Shown: positions 25,579-33,540 of the stretch, piece by piece
How positions within the stretch are numbered: the first letter of the stretch is position 1
How the letters are laid out: every line of letters begins with the position of its first letter
From: Dethiobacter alkaliphilus
GTDB taxonomy: Bacteria > Bacillota > Dethiobacteria > DTU022 > UBA8154
Direction: 5' to 3'
Length of the DNA: 64,000 nucleotides
Assembly (NCBI GenBank): GCA_016841605.1
Contig: JAENYV010000006.1
Coordinates: 124,001-188,000, forward strand
Position numbers and translations under genes: made by a program
The notes under the pieces: model-generated
The model's input: only the letters and a program-made list of their open reading frames with translations
Told to the model about the DNA's origin: nothing
Database searches by the model: none

Positions 25579-27528
25579 ATGAAAAATATTTATGTAATAT
25601 TTGCCTTTCACGCCCATGAACTGCTTTGGGAACTGCCGCGTATCATGCTTTCTTACCTGGAAGACGACAACCCCATGAAAGATTCCGCGCTGGATGAGAA
25701 CTATCTTAAAAAAAGAAAAGAAGAAGACCGAAATATCTATGCGCTGGGCCTTCAGTTCGGTGAAAACCTAAATGCCCCTTTATGTATGGAGTTCTCCAAC
25801 GAGCTCTTGTCACAGGTCAGGGAAATAATGCCTACGACTTTCCAGCAATTAAGCGAAGCGTACGCGGGAGGGCGGCTTTATCCCCTTTACGGCCATGCCC
25901 ATCATACCCATGTTGCCCTTCTCCGTCCGGAAGAAATCACCCAGGAAATTCAATGGAACATGCAGTACCTGCATAATTACATGAATGTCCCCTATCCCAA
26001 ATATAACGGTCTGTTTGCCGCGGAAGCCTCTTATATTTATGATAAAATGCCCGGTATCGCCCGGGCAAATGTTGATTATGTTATCTTTCCTCATCTGAAC
26101 GAAGAAAAAAACCCGTTTAATATCTTGGGAAAAGGGGATTACAGGTTTAAGCCGTTTCTGATCAAGACCGAAGAGCAAAACATCCTGGCCTTTCCGCGAA
26201 ATTTTCCTATCTCCCAGGAAATATGGCGTCCGATTACCAGGATGAAAAGGGATGAAGTAAAATTTCAAGGATACATGCTGGGTGATTATCCTGTTTTTCA
26301 AAATGAATATATGGAAGGTACAGTGGAGGAATACCCCATTAGTTTGGAGGAAGGGGTAAAAATATACAAGGAAGTTTTGCTGCGGGAACTGGAAAAAGCT
26401 CCTGATCACGGTGTGCTGGTTTATATCCAGGACCTGGAGTTAATGGATTTCGGCGATATGGCCCTGGAGATCATGGAAAAAGCCTGGAAAGAGATTCTGG
26501 TCGAACAGAAGGAAGCATATATTTTAGATTTTGTTACGCCTGATCAATATATTGACCGGGTTCTTAAACTGGAGGGGCTGGGCGGCCTTCCGGAACTGGA
26601 ATTTGACCGGACCACCTGGGCTCCGGAGATCCGGCTGGTGCTGAGAACCGACGGACACTATCCGCCTCTCGGCGTGAATAACGATCGCTACAGCAAAGAG
26701 AGAACAGGTATTTATGAACATCCCCAGATTTTCTGGGAAAACGGCAAATATTTTTGCGGTATCTTTGATACCCTGGTTGACAGTTTTAATATTTCTCTGC
26801 ATGTTTCCGGTCATGGGGAGCGCTTCAACAACATAAAATACAATCTGGGAGAAGAAAACCCGGATATTCAGGCCATCATGTACCTGCGGATTATGAAAAG
26901 GGCGTGCAACTGGGGCTGGAGGCCCACGGAAGGCCGGCAGAAACTTCCCTGCCTGAACGGTTTTCTTTTGTGTTCCGTCCTGCTCAAACAGCTGGAGGAT
27001 TACCCATGGGATTTGATTTTTAACCGCCGTCCCAAGCGCATTGATGAAAGGAACCTGGTCGGCCTGGTGGAACTGCTCGACGTTTTTATCGATGGGCGTG
27101 TAAATTACCTGAAATACGGCCTGGAAAAACTTGCGGCCCGCACCGCAGTTGATCCGCAGGGACCGCTCAGTGAAACAGTAGATGTGTTCAGGTGGAAAAA
27201 TGTGGCCGTGCGGCGGGCCCGCGAGCTTTTTATTCTAAACAGGACAAACGGGGATGAGCGGCAGCGCATCAAAAAGAGCATTGAACTCATGCGCGGCTAC
27301 TGCCAGGCAGTTTTTATGTCCACGGAACATATCCAGCGTATTTGGATGAAAATTTCCGATACGGAATTTATTGTGGAAAAAATGTATGAATATCTCTATA
27401 ATATTTATCCACCTTCTTTCCCCGGGATGATCGACCGTATTGATACCATGGAAGCGGGGGAGATAGAAGCATACTTTACCGCACGGAAAGAAAAAAGCCC
27501 GGTTGAAGAAAGCCCGGTTACTGTTTAA
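25579..27528 (+). CDS. GH57 family glycoside hydrolase/transferase
   Basis: A 649-residue cytoplasmic protein of the GH57 type. It shows FAFHAHE near the N-terminus, YGHAHHTHVALL, a probable nucleophile Glu in NGLFAAEASY, and a candidate acid Asp in VYIQDLELMDFG. The usual Trp and Pro around these residues are replaced, so it is a divergent member. The family includes 4-alpha-glucanotransferases, amylases and branching enzymes. It lies 24 bases after the GH13 gene and 20 before the GT4 gene, so the three are probably one operon. Confidence 0.75.
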   Translation: MKNIYVIFAFHAHELLWELPRIMLSYLEDDNPMKDSALDENYLKKRKEEDRNIYALGLQFGENLNAPLCMEFSNELLSQVREIMPTTFQQLSEAYAGGRLYPLYGHAHHTHVALLRPEEITQEIQWNMQYLHNYMNVPYPKYNGLFAAEASYIYDKMPGIARANVDYVIFPHLNEEKNPFNILGKGDYRFKPFLIKTEEQNILAFPRNFPISQEIWRPITRMKRDEVKFQGYMLGDYPVFQNEYMEGTVEEYPISLEEGVKIYKEVLLRELEKAPDHGVLVYIQDLELMDFGDMALEIMEKAWKEILVEQKEAYILDFVTPDQYIDRVLKLEGLGGLPELEFDRTTWAPEIRLVLRTDGHYPPLGVNNDRYSKERTGIYEHPQIFWENGKYFCGIFDTLVDSFNISLHVSGHGERFNNIKYNLGEENPDIQAIMYLRIMKRACNWGWRPTEGRQKLPCLNGFLLCSVLLKQLEDYPWDLIFNRRPKRIDERNLVGLVELLDVFIDGRVNYLKYGLEKLAARTAVDPQGPLSETVDVFRWKNVAVRRARELFILNRTNGDERQRIKKSIELMRGYCQAVFMSTEHIQRIWMKISDTEFIVEKMYEYLYNIYPPSFPGMIDRIDTMEAGEIEAYFTARKEKSPVEESPVTV

Positions 27529-27548
27529 TCACGGAGGGGAGGGGTCTT

Positions 27549-28787
27549 ATGGAACTGGTAAAGACGGAACAAAAAAAGTTTAACGATTATCTGGAATTTC
27601 TCGATAGGGAAAGTATTAAGGAATTTGACGGCTTGCTGCAGCAGCTGGGGGAGAAAAAAGTGGCCATGGTCAGCGCTACAGGCTTTGGGGGAGGGGTGGC
27701 GGAGATACTTCATTCCCTCGTTCCTCTAATGAACGACCTGGGACTAAATGTTGATTGGTGGGTCCTAAGCAGTTGTCCGAATCAGTTCTACAATGTAACC
27801 AAAACCTTTCATAACTGCCTGCAAGGTCAGGAAGGGGAGTTGGTTCAGAGGGATAGGGAAATTTACCTTCATTACAATGAATTAAACGCCTACCAAATGC
27901 TGGAGTGGAATTATGATTATATTGTTATCCATGATCCCCAGCCCGCGGCACTGATCCATTACCGGGATAAAAAAGCCGGGGAAAAGTGGATCTGGCGCTG
28001 CCATATCGATACATCCACACCCAACATGGAATACTGGGACTTCTTGTATCAGTATATCTCCCGGTATAATGCCTGTATTTTTACTATGAGCGAATACGTC
28101 AAAGAGAACCACGGCTTGCCAAACTTAACTTTTATTACCCCCTCCATCGATCCCCTCAGCTACAAAAACATTCCTTTAACGCGGGAGCGGGCGCAGGAAA
28201 TCGTCAGCAGTTTCGGTATTGATACCAACCGGTATCTTATTTCCCAGATCTCCCGTTTCGATCCCTGGAAAGATCCTCTGGGGGTAATTGATGTTTACCG
28301 CATCGTCAAAAAAGAGCTGCCCGAGGTTCAGATAGCTCTTGTAGGTTCCATGGCCTCCGATGATCCGGAGGGTTGGGATTACCTATACCGAACCCTCCGT
28401 AAGGCCGGTGAAGATTACGATATCAAGATTATAACCAACTTTAACGGTATTACAGGACTGGAAGTAAATGCTTTTCAAACGGTTTCGGACGTGTTGCTGC
28501 AGAAATCACTAAAAGAGGGATTCGGCCTAACGGTGACGGAGGGGCTTTGGAAGGGAAGGCCCGTCGTCGCGGGGAACGTGGGGGGCATCAAGCTGCAAAT
28601 CGAAGATAATATCAGCGGGTACCTGGTGAGTACGGTGGAAGAATGTGCGGAAAAAGTGCTGCATTTATTGCGCAACCCCATGCTGTCACAGGAGATGAGT
28701 GAGAAGGGAAGGGAAAAAGTAAGGAAGGAGTTTCTGGTGACAAAGAATGTACTGAACTACCTTAACCTGTTTGTAAAACTGGCTTAA
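27549..28787 (+). CDS. GT4 glycosyltransferase, trehalose synthase (TreT)-like
   Basis: A 412-residue GT-B enzyme. The N-terminal segment SATGFGGGVAEILHSLVPL and FYNVTKTFHNCLQG are typical of trehalose-forming glycosyltransferases (TreT) and related trehalose phosphorylases. The nucleotide-sugar site is KSLKEGFGLTVTEGLWKGRPV near residues 320-345. TreT makes trehalose from NDP-glucose and glucose, or the reverse. Together with GH13, GH57 and the TreZ gene downstream this suggests a trehalose/glycogen circuit. GGAGGGGAGGGG precedes the ATG. Confidence 0.82.
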   Translation: MELVKTEQKKFNDYLEFLDRESIKEFDGLLQQLGEKKVAMVSATGFGGGVAEILHSLVPLMNDLGLNVDWWVLSSCPNQFYNVTKTFHNCLQGQEGELVQRDREIYLHYNELNAYQMLEWNYDYIVIHDPQPAALIHYRDKKAGEKWIWRCHIDTSTPNMEYWDFLYQYISRYNACIFTMSEYVKENHGLPNLTFITPSIDPLSYKNIPLTRERAQEIVSSFGIDTNRYLISQISRFDPWKDPLGVIDVYRIVKKELPEVQIALVGSMASDDPEGWDYLYRTLRKAGEDYDIKIITNFNGITGLEVNAFQTVSDVLLQKSLKEGFGLTVTEGLWKGRPVVAGNVGGIKLQIEDNISGYLVSTVEECAEKVLHLLRNPMLSQEMSEKGREKVRKEFLVTKNVLNYLNLFVKLA

Positions 28788-28848
28788 AAACTTTGATAAG
28801 CGAAGTGAGGCGGCGGGGAAAATAATTTTGGGTCACGCAGAAAAAAGG

Positions 28849-28909
28849 TTGACAGAAAGCAGCCAATGATGGTATTATGTCATCATAATATTACGAGATG
28901 CGTAATATT
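28849..28909 (+). promoter_or_regulatory. promoter with two palindromes before the MarR gene
   Basis: TTGACA (28849-28854), an 18-base spacer and TATTAT (28873-28878). The -10 box is framed by ATGATG/CATCAT (28867-28872, 28881-28886). Just downstream is a perfect 9-bp inverted repeat AATATTACG-AGATG-CGTAATATT (28887-28909). Placement over the promoter and start site fits autorepression by the MarR protein. Confidence 0.7.
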
Positions 28910-28925
28910 CGTTGGAGGTAAAATT

Positions 28926-29405
28926 ATGAACGGCAATAATCTCTACGACTTACTTCTTAATTACCTAAAAAAATTCTTTTTTCCGGAAGACTGGCTGGAC
29001 CTGGACCTTAATTTTTCCAAAGTGGAACTATTGACCCTGTTATTGGTGGACCGCCGGGGAGAAGTAAGCATGAGCCGGATTTGTGAAGAAATGAATATGC
29101 CCATGAGTACTGCCACAGGTATTGTGGACCGGATGGTCAAAAAGGAACTTTTACAGCGGGAGCGCAGTGAAAGTGATCGGCGGCTTGTCTTAATCAGCCT
29201 TTCAGCAGAGGGTAAAGAAGTGATCAATCATTGGAAGGAAGTGATTTCCGACTATGTAAGATTGATCGAAGACGCACTGACGGATGAAGAGCGGCAACTC
29301 CTTTATAAAGTTTTCCTAAAGGTCGTTGAGATCCTTAACCAAAAGAGGAAGTCGCCTAAGGTGCAGGAATCGGGCCCTGTTGTTAAAAAAATTGATATTG
29401 AATAG
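28926..29405 (+). CDS. MarR family transcriptional regulator
   Basis: A 159-residue winged-helix regulator. The DNA-binding core runs SRICEEMNMPMSTATGIVDRMVKKELLQRERSESDRRLVL (quoted here as adjoining helix 2, recognition helix and wing; shown in parts: SRICEEMNM, STATGIVDRM, SDRRLV). ATG 28926 with GGAGG is preferred over an earlier in-frame start that would lie in the promoter. It is the first gene of a unit with an ArsA-type ATPase and a small protein and probably represses that unit through the palindromes upstream. The ligand is unknown. Confidence 0.9.
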   Translation: MNGNNLYDLLLNYLKKFFFPEDWLDLDLNFSKVELLTLLLVDRRGEVSMSRICEEMNMPMSTATGIVDRMVKKELLQRERSESDRRLVLISLSAEGKEVINHWKEVISDYVRLIEDALTDEERQLLYKVFLKVVEILNQKRKSPKVQESGPVVKKIDIE

Positions 29406-29529
29406 AGGCGCTTCAGTATCTTTCTTCATTGGTAAAGCCCAAATGTGCGGGCATTTTTTTCACAATAACTTCGTCTTTAGTAATATTCATAAATCGTAAT
29501 AAAATTAAAGAAAGAGGAGGAAGTTTAAA

Positions 29530-30720
29530 ATGCGTATTCTTCTCTATACCGGCAAAGGTGGAGTGGGCAAAACCAGTATTGCCGCGGCTACGGCGATTAA
29601 AAGCGCTCAGCGCGGATTAAAGACGCTGGTAATCAGTACCGATGCCGCTCACAGCCTTGGTGACTGTCTGGACAGAAAATTATTACCGGAACCTGAGGAA
29701 ATCGATACTAACCTTTGGGCACAGGAGATCGATATTACTCATGAAGTGGAAGAAGGCTGGGGACTGGTACAAAATTACCTGACCAAACTCTTTACGGCCA
29801 AGGCTATCAAGGATATCACCACAGAGGAACTGACTGTTTTCCCCGGGGTGGAGGACTTGCTGAGCTTACTGCGTATTCTTAATTATTACAAGAAAAAAAC
29901 CTTTGATGTAATTATTATTGACTGTGCGCCGACCGGTGAAACGCTGGCCCTGCTCAGTTTTCCCGATATGTTACGCTGGTGGATGGACCGGCTCTTCCCG
30001 ATTAAGCGCAAAGCCGCCAAAATTGCGAAACCTTTCGTTGAGCCTCTGCTGGGCATTCCCATGCCCGGCGACAATGTAATGGGGGAAATCGAACGCGTCT
30101 ATCATCAGCTGGATGAGATGAGGCAGGTTTTTACGGACCGGGATATTACCAGCATCCGCATGGTGGTTAATCCGGAAAAAATGGTGGTAAAAGAATCGCA
30201 GCGCAGTTTCACTTACCTTAATCTTTATGATTACAATGTGGATGCCGTCATTGTAAATCGTGTTATTCCGGAAGGTGTAACCGACCCCTATTTTAAAGTT
30301 TGGAAGGATATCCAACAGAAATATCGGGAAATGATTCAAGAAAGCTTTGAACCAGTGCCCATTTTCTCTGCCCCTCTTTTTGAAAAAGAGGTCGTGGGGA
30401 CAGAGATGTTAACACGTCTGGGAGAGGCTGTCTTTGGGCCGGAGGACCCCTTACGCATTTTTTACAACCAGCGGACCCAGCACATTGAAAAAAGAAACGG
30501 CCAGTACCTGCTGTCCATCTATATGCCTTTTACCGCGAAACAGGATTTGTCCCTCAGCCAGAAAGGGGATGAATTGATTGTACGGGCGGGACAGGTCAAG
30601 CGTACGCTTACTTTGCCCCGCACCGTCCGGGGGTATACAGTAAAAAGTGCAAAATTTAATGAGGATTATCTGAACATCATTCTGGGAGGTGGTCACCATG
30701 AACAGGGAAGTGCTGATTAA
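29530..30720 (+). CDS. ArsA/GET3-type ATPase with C-terminal HSP20-like domain
   Basis: A 396-residue ATPase of the ArsA/GET3 family. The deviant Walker A GKGGVGKT is at 8-15, switch I DAAHSLGD and switch II DCAPTGETL follow. The last 70 residues (GQYLLSIYMPFTAKQDLSL to the end) form a HSP20-like beta domain, as in many bacterial ArsA relatives. The arsenite-binding cysteines of plasmid ArsA are not seen and no arsB is near, so arsenite export is unlikely. A chaperone or membrane-protein targeting role is inferred. It follows the MarR gene and overlaps the next gene. Confidence 0.88.
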   Translation: MRILLYTGKGGVGKTSIAAATAIKSAQRGLKTLVISTDAAHSLGDCLDRKLLPEPEEIDTNLWAQEIDITHEVEEGWGLVQNYLTKLFTAKAIKDITTEELTVFPGVEDLLSLLRILNYYKKKTFDVIIIDCAPTGETLALLSFPDMLRWWMDRLFPIKRKAAKIAKPFVEPLLGIPMPGDNVMGEIERVYHQLDEMRQVFTDRDITSIRMVVNPEKMVVKESQRSFTYLNLYDYNVDAVIVNRVIPEGVTDPYFKVWKDIQQKYREMIQESFEPVPIFSAPLFEKEVVGTEMLTRLGEAVFGPEDPLRIFYNQRTQHIEKRNGQYLLSIYMPFTAKQDLSLSQKGDELIVRAGQVKRTLTLPRTVRGYTVKSAKFNEDYLNIILGGGHHEQGSAD

Positions 30721-30910
30721 ACTATGGAAATTAAAATTGGAAGCTCTGGGCCTGATGACCGAATTGCTGCCTGAGCCGGTCAGGGATAAAGCGGCAAAAC
30801 ATCAGCAGGACCTGATTCAACTTCTGCACCGGGTCACCGGAGAATATCTGGAGAAAGCACAGGTCAGTCCCGACAGGGGCAATGCTGTACGGAAAGTGGA
30901 GATTCAGTAA
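30698..30910 (+). CDS. small helical protein coupled to the ArsA-type ATPase
   Basis: A 70-residue protein (MNREVLIKLWKLKLEALGLMTEL...) starting inside the 3' end of the ATPase gene, 23 bases before its stop. GGGAGGTGG precedes the ATG. It is predicted to be mostly amphipathic helix and has no Cys. I recognise no family. The overlap suggests a fixed ratio and perhaps a physical partnership with the ATPase. Confidence 0.7.
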   Translation: MNREVLIKLWKLKLEALGLMTELLPEPVRDKAAKHQQDLIQLLHRVTGEYLEKAQVSPDRGNAVRKVEIQ

Positions 30911-30912
30911 AA

Positions 30913-30950
30913 AACGGCCGGGGAACATCTCCTCATGTTCCCCGGCCGTT
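30913..30950. terminator. perfect 16-bp hairpin between convergent genes
   Basis: Arms AACGGCCGGGGAACAT (30913-30928) and its complement (30935-30950) around CTCCTC. It is flanked by an A-run, so a T-run follows on the minus strand. It separates the ATPase unit (+) from the anti-sigma gene (-). Confidence 0.85.
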
Positions 30951-30965
30951 AAAGTTTACTTTAAC

Positions 30966-32228
30966 TTAATATAGTTTGGCGCTAAAGTTGCGGTCAAACC
31001 AGTTCCACAATTCCACATCTCCTAGAGCAGGGGAATGGACGGATTCCAGATCCTGCAGCTTTAATAATTCCCTGGTCGGACCTGTAACGACAACCCCGTA
31101 AACATGAATGCCGTGCTCCTTTAAATATTCATAGCGCTCGTCAAGAAGCATGTTGCGCGGATTACCCTGGTAAATCCGTCCGGCCAAATTTTTATTTTCA
31201 ACCAGGAACTTCATGGATTCAAGAAGGTATTCTGCATAAAGGGCACTGTCATTTTGCGAAACCTGCGCGTATTGACGCAGCATGTTCCCGGATAGAGCCG
31301 GTACCCCCCAGGCACCGTCAAAAGCAGAGAGGGGAGCTAGGGGTTCCGGGGGTTCGCGGTCCGTTTCCACTCCGGTGGCGACGGCATACCAGGTAATATC
31401 CACATCTAATGCCTCCAGCATAGCCCGGACCTGATCAATGGAATAGGTCTCCCGGAAAGAAACGGCCATTTCCGCCACAGTTCCTTCCGGCAATATTTCC
31501 AGCGCGTGCCAGGTTTCCTGTGAAGCTTGCGCCGGCAGGTTCCTGTCCGAAGTATCATCCGGCCCCGCCAGTTGATCCGGATGATAAAAATAAAGGTAAT
31601 GCCGATACTCTCCGTCGGCCCATTCTCGTCCGGTTATCACTGAAGAAAATAAATGGTTGATATTCAGATGTCCGATGACAATAGTTTCTTTGCCAACCTG
31701 CTTTTGCATGGCATAATTTCCCTTGACGACAAAATACGGTTTAATTTCCACGCTGCTATGTCCCCATCCTGCTCTGGAAAAAAAAGTTACAGGGGGGGCA
31801 AAGCTGAGCGGTATTGTCACATTGGGAAAGCTGAACTCCGTCAGCAGAGCCGCTGTTTTTTGCGTCCTGTACAGGAGAGAATTTTCTCCTCCCCGGTTGT
31901 AATATAAGCTTGAAAGAAAGCTGCCGGCAATATTAAAAGCAGCAAAGAGCAGCAACAGAAAAAAAGCCGTGTTGATGCGGTTTTTATATTTTGCCCGGCG
32001 CAAGATATTTTGCTGCTTTTTTTCATTTAGTTCATTGCCGGCGGGAATGTAAGATAATTCCTTTTTCATGTCTATTTTATTTTGTTCACTTTCAGCCAAC
32101 CAGGTATCAAGAATTTGCCGGCAGGCCGGACATTTTTCCGCGTGAACTTCCATGGCTTCTTCTTCCCGCAAAGAAATTTCGCCTTGCAGATACCTGCCTT
32201 TTAGCTTTTTAAACTCCTCACATTTCAT
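30966..32228 (-). CDS. membrane anti-sigma factor with zinc-finger N-terminus
   Basis: A 420-residue single-pass protein. The N-terminus carries an anti-sigma zinc-binding motif His29-x3-Cys33-x2-Cys36 (HAEKCPAC). A membrane helix follows at about 82-108, then a roughly 300-residue extracytoplasmic part like the sigma-factor regulator C-terminal domains of Firmicutes. It would hold the ECF sigma factor encoded just upstream; the two genes overlap by 11 bases. Signals sensed by the outer domain are unknown. Confidence 0.82.
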   Translation of the reverse strand: MKCEEFKKLKGRYLQGEISLREEEAMEVHAEKCPACRQILDTWLAESEQNKIDMKKELSYIPAGNELNEKKQQNILRRAKYKNRINTAFFLLLLFAAFNIAGSFLSSLYYNRGGENSLLYRTQKTAALLTEFSFPNVTIPLSFAPPVTFFSRAGWGHSSVEIKPYFVVKGNYAMQKQVGKETIVIGHLNINHLFSSVITGREWADGEYRHYLYFYHPDQLAGPDDTSDRNLPAQASQETWHALEILPEGTVAEMAVSFRETYSIDQVRAMLEALDVDITWYAVATGVETDREPPEPLAPLSAFDGAWGVPALSGNMLRQYAQVSQNDSALYAEYLLESMKFLVENKNLAGRIYQGNPRNMLLDERYEYLKEHGIHVYGVVVTGPTRELLKLQDLESVHSPALGDVELWNWFDRNFSAKLY

Positions 32229-32712
32229 CTTTCATCACCTCTTTTATTTTTTGGCGGGCTCGAAAGAGAGTTACTTTCACACCGGTTAAGCCGGTGCCAA
32301 GGATTTGAGCGATCTCCCGGTAAGTAAAGCCGTGATAGTCCCGCAGGAGAATGATCTGTCGGTTCTTGACGGGCAAAGAATTTACCGCGCGGAGCCAGTT
32401 TTTGAGCTTTTCCTGTAGCAGGTAGCGTTCCTGGGGACCGGCTTCCGCTATCTCATACAAATTATCCAGCAAGGACGGGTCGGTCTGTAGCCGGCGTTTT
32501 TCCCGGCGGTACCAGTCAAGAAAAGCGTTATGCGCGACCCGGAACAGCCAGGGACGGACCTTTTCTCCTTCATAACTTTCCAGGTACTCGTATGCTTTGA
32601 TAAAAGTATCCTGGAGCAGATCTTCCGCAGTCTGAGGGTGGCCGGTCAGATGGAGCAGGTATTTGTACAGGTCGTTCATGTTGGCCCTGTAAATATCCTC
32701 CAGTGTTTTCAC
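32218..32712 (-). CDS. ECF-type RNA polymerase sigma factor
   Basis: A 164-residue sigma-70 family factor. Region 2 spans about residues 8-75 (AEDLLQDTFIKAYEYL; RPWLFRVAHNAFLDWYRR) and region 4 about 105-158 (LPVKNRQIILLRDYHGFTYREIAQIL). Region 3 is absent, as in ECF factors. The GTG start follows GGGGGTGG. It forms an operon with its anti-sigma factor. No -35 AAC-type autoregulated promoter was identified with confidence. Confidence 0.93.
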   Translation of the reverse strand: MKTLEDIYRANMNDLYKYLLHLTGHPQTAEDLLQDTFIKAYEYLESYEGEKVRPWLFRVAHNAFLDWYRREKRRLQTDPSLLDNLYEIAEAGPQERYLLQEKLKNWLRAVNSLPVKNRQIILLRDYHGFTYREIAQILGTGLTGVKVTLFRARQKIKEVMKDEM

Positions 32713-32825
32713 TCAACAACCACCCCCATCTTTCATTAAAACAACGAATAAAAAAAAGAAAAGTTACATTTAATTTAACTTTTCCGGATAACAAAGATAA
32801 TTTATAAAATGTCGTACGTTTCAGC

Positions 32826-32853
32826 TTGAAATAATTTCAGACAAAGCTATAAT
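32826..32853 (+). promoter_or_regulatory. promoter of the toxin-antitoxin pair
   Basis: TTGAAA (32826-32831), a 16-base spacer and TATAAT (32848-32853), then GGAGGTG before the antitoxin ATG. The -35 box overlaps a GAAAT-A-ATTTC palindrome (32828-32838), a possible site for antitoxin binding. Confidence 0.55.
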
Positions 32854-32875
32854 AATATCAGGAGGTGTATTAAAT

Positions 32876-33112
32876 ATGTCGGTAGCAAAAGTTGGGAAAC
32901 GGGGAACATTGGTTCTTCCAGCCAGTATACGCAAAAAATATAAGATAAATGAGGGCGATGAATTGCTTATAGACATCAGCGATTCCGGTGTTATATATTT
33001 GGTTCCACGACCCCATGATTATGTAAAAGCTCTTAAAGAGGCCGGTAACGGACTTTGGATGAATGAGAATCCTGTTAGCTATATCCGTAAGGAACGAGAA
33101 AAATGGGAATAA
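32876..33112 (+). CDS. AbrB/MazE-type antitoxin
   Basis: A 78-residue protein. The first 47 residues form a swapped-hairpin AbrB fold (VAKVGKRGTLVLPASIRKKY and GDELLIDISDSG), which binds DNA. The C-terminal part (YVKALKEAGNGLW to the end) would wrap the toxin. It overlaps the PIN-domain toxin gene by ten bases, a typical antitoxin-first arrangement. It probably represses its own promoter together with the toxin. Confidence 0.87.
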   Translation: MSVAKVGKRGTLVLPASIRKKYKINEGDELLIDISDSGVIYLVPRPHDYVKALKEAGNGLWMNENPVSYIRKEREKWE

Positions 33113-33540
33113 GCTATCATGGGAAAAAGATCATGATCGATACAAACTGCTTTGTTTACTTAATTGAAAGTAAGCATTACCCCGATTTTTTACCTGCGGT
33201 AGAGAAATTGTTTACTGCAGTAAGTAGCGGAGTTTGTCAGGGTATCACCTCCCCAATTACACTAACTGAAGTAATGACTTTGCCGCGAAAAATGGGTCGG
33301 GAAGACCTTGCCTATTTATATAAAACTCTTATTATAAATTTTCCAAACATGGCTATTATTCCTATTGATACTTTGATCGCCGACCGCGCTGCAGCAATAC
33401 GCTGTGCCTACAACCTAAAAACTCCGGATGCTTTGCAAATTGCCACCGGCCTGGTGAGCAAAGCTTCTCTGTTTGTTACTTTTGATAAAGAACTGAAACG
33501 TGTTGAACCAACAATTAATGTTTATATTCCTCCACAATGA
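33103..33540 (+). CDS. PIN-domain toxin (VapC-like ribonuclease)
   Basis: A 145-residue PIN-domain protein. Acidic residues of the metal site are visible: Asp in MIDTN, Glu in TLTEVM, Asp in KTPDALQIA and Asp in VTFDKEL. Such toxins cut tRNA or rRNA. The gene overlaps its antitoxin gene, and its last 26 bases overlap the 3' end of the convergent treZ. The pair lies alone between a sigma factor operon and treZ, without mobile-element remnants. Confidence 0.88.
   Translation: MGISYHGKKIMIDTNCFVYLIESKHYPDFLPAVEKLFTAVSSGVCQGITSPITLTEVMTLPRKMGREDLAYLYKTLIINFPNMAIIPIDTLIADRAAAIRCAYNLKTPDALQIATGLVSKASLFVTFDKELKRVEPTINVYIPPQ

Noticed and set aside
29530-30720. Arsenite-export ATPase
   Set aside because: No arsenite-binding Cys triad and no arsB/arsR nearby; only the general ATPase family is supported.
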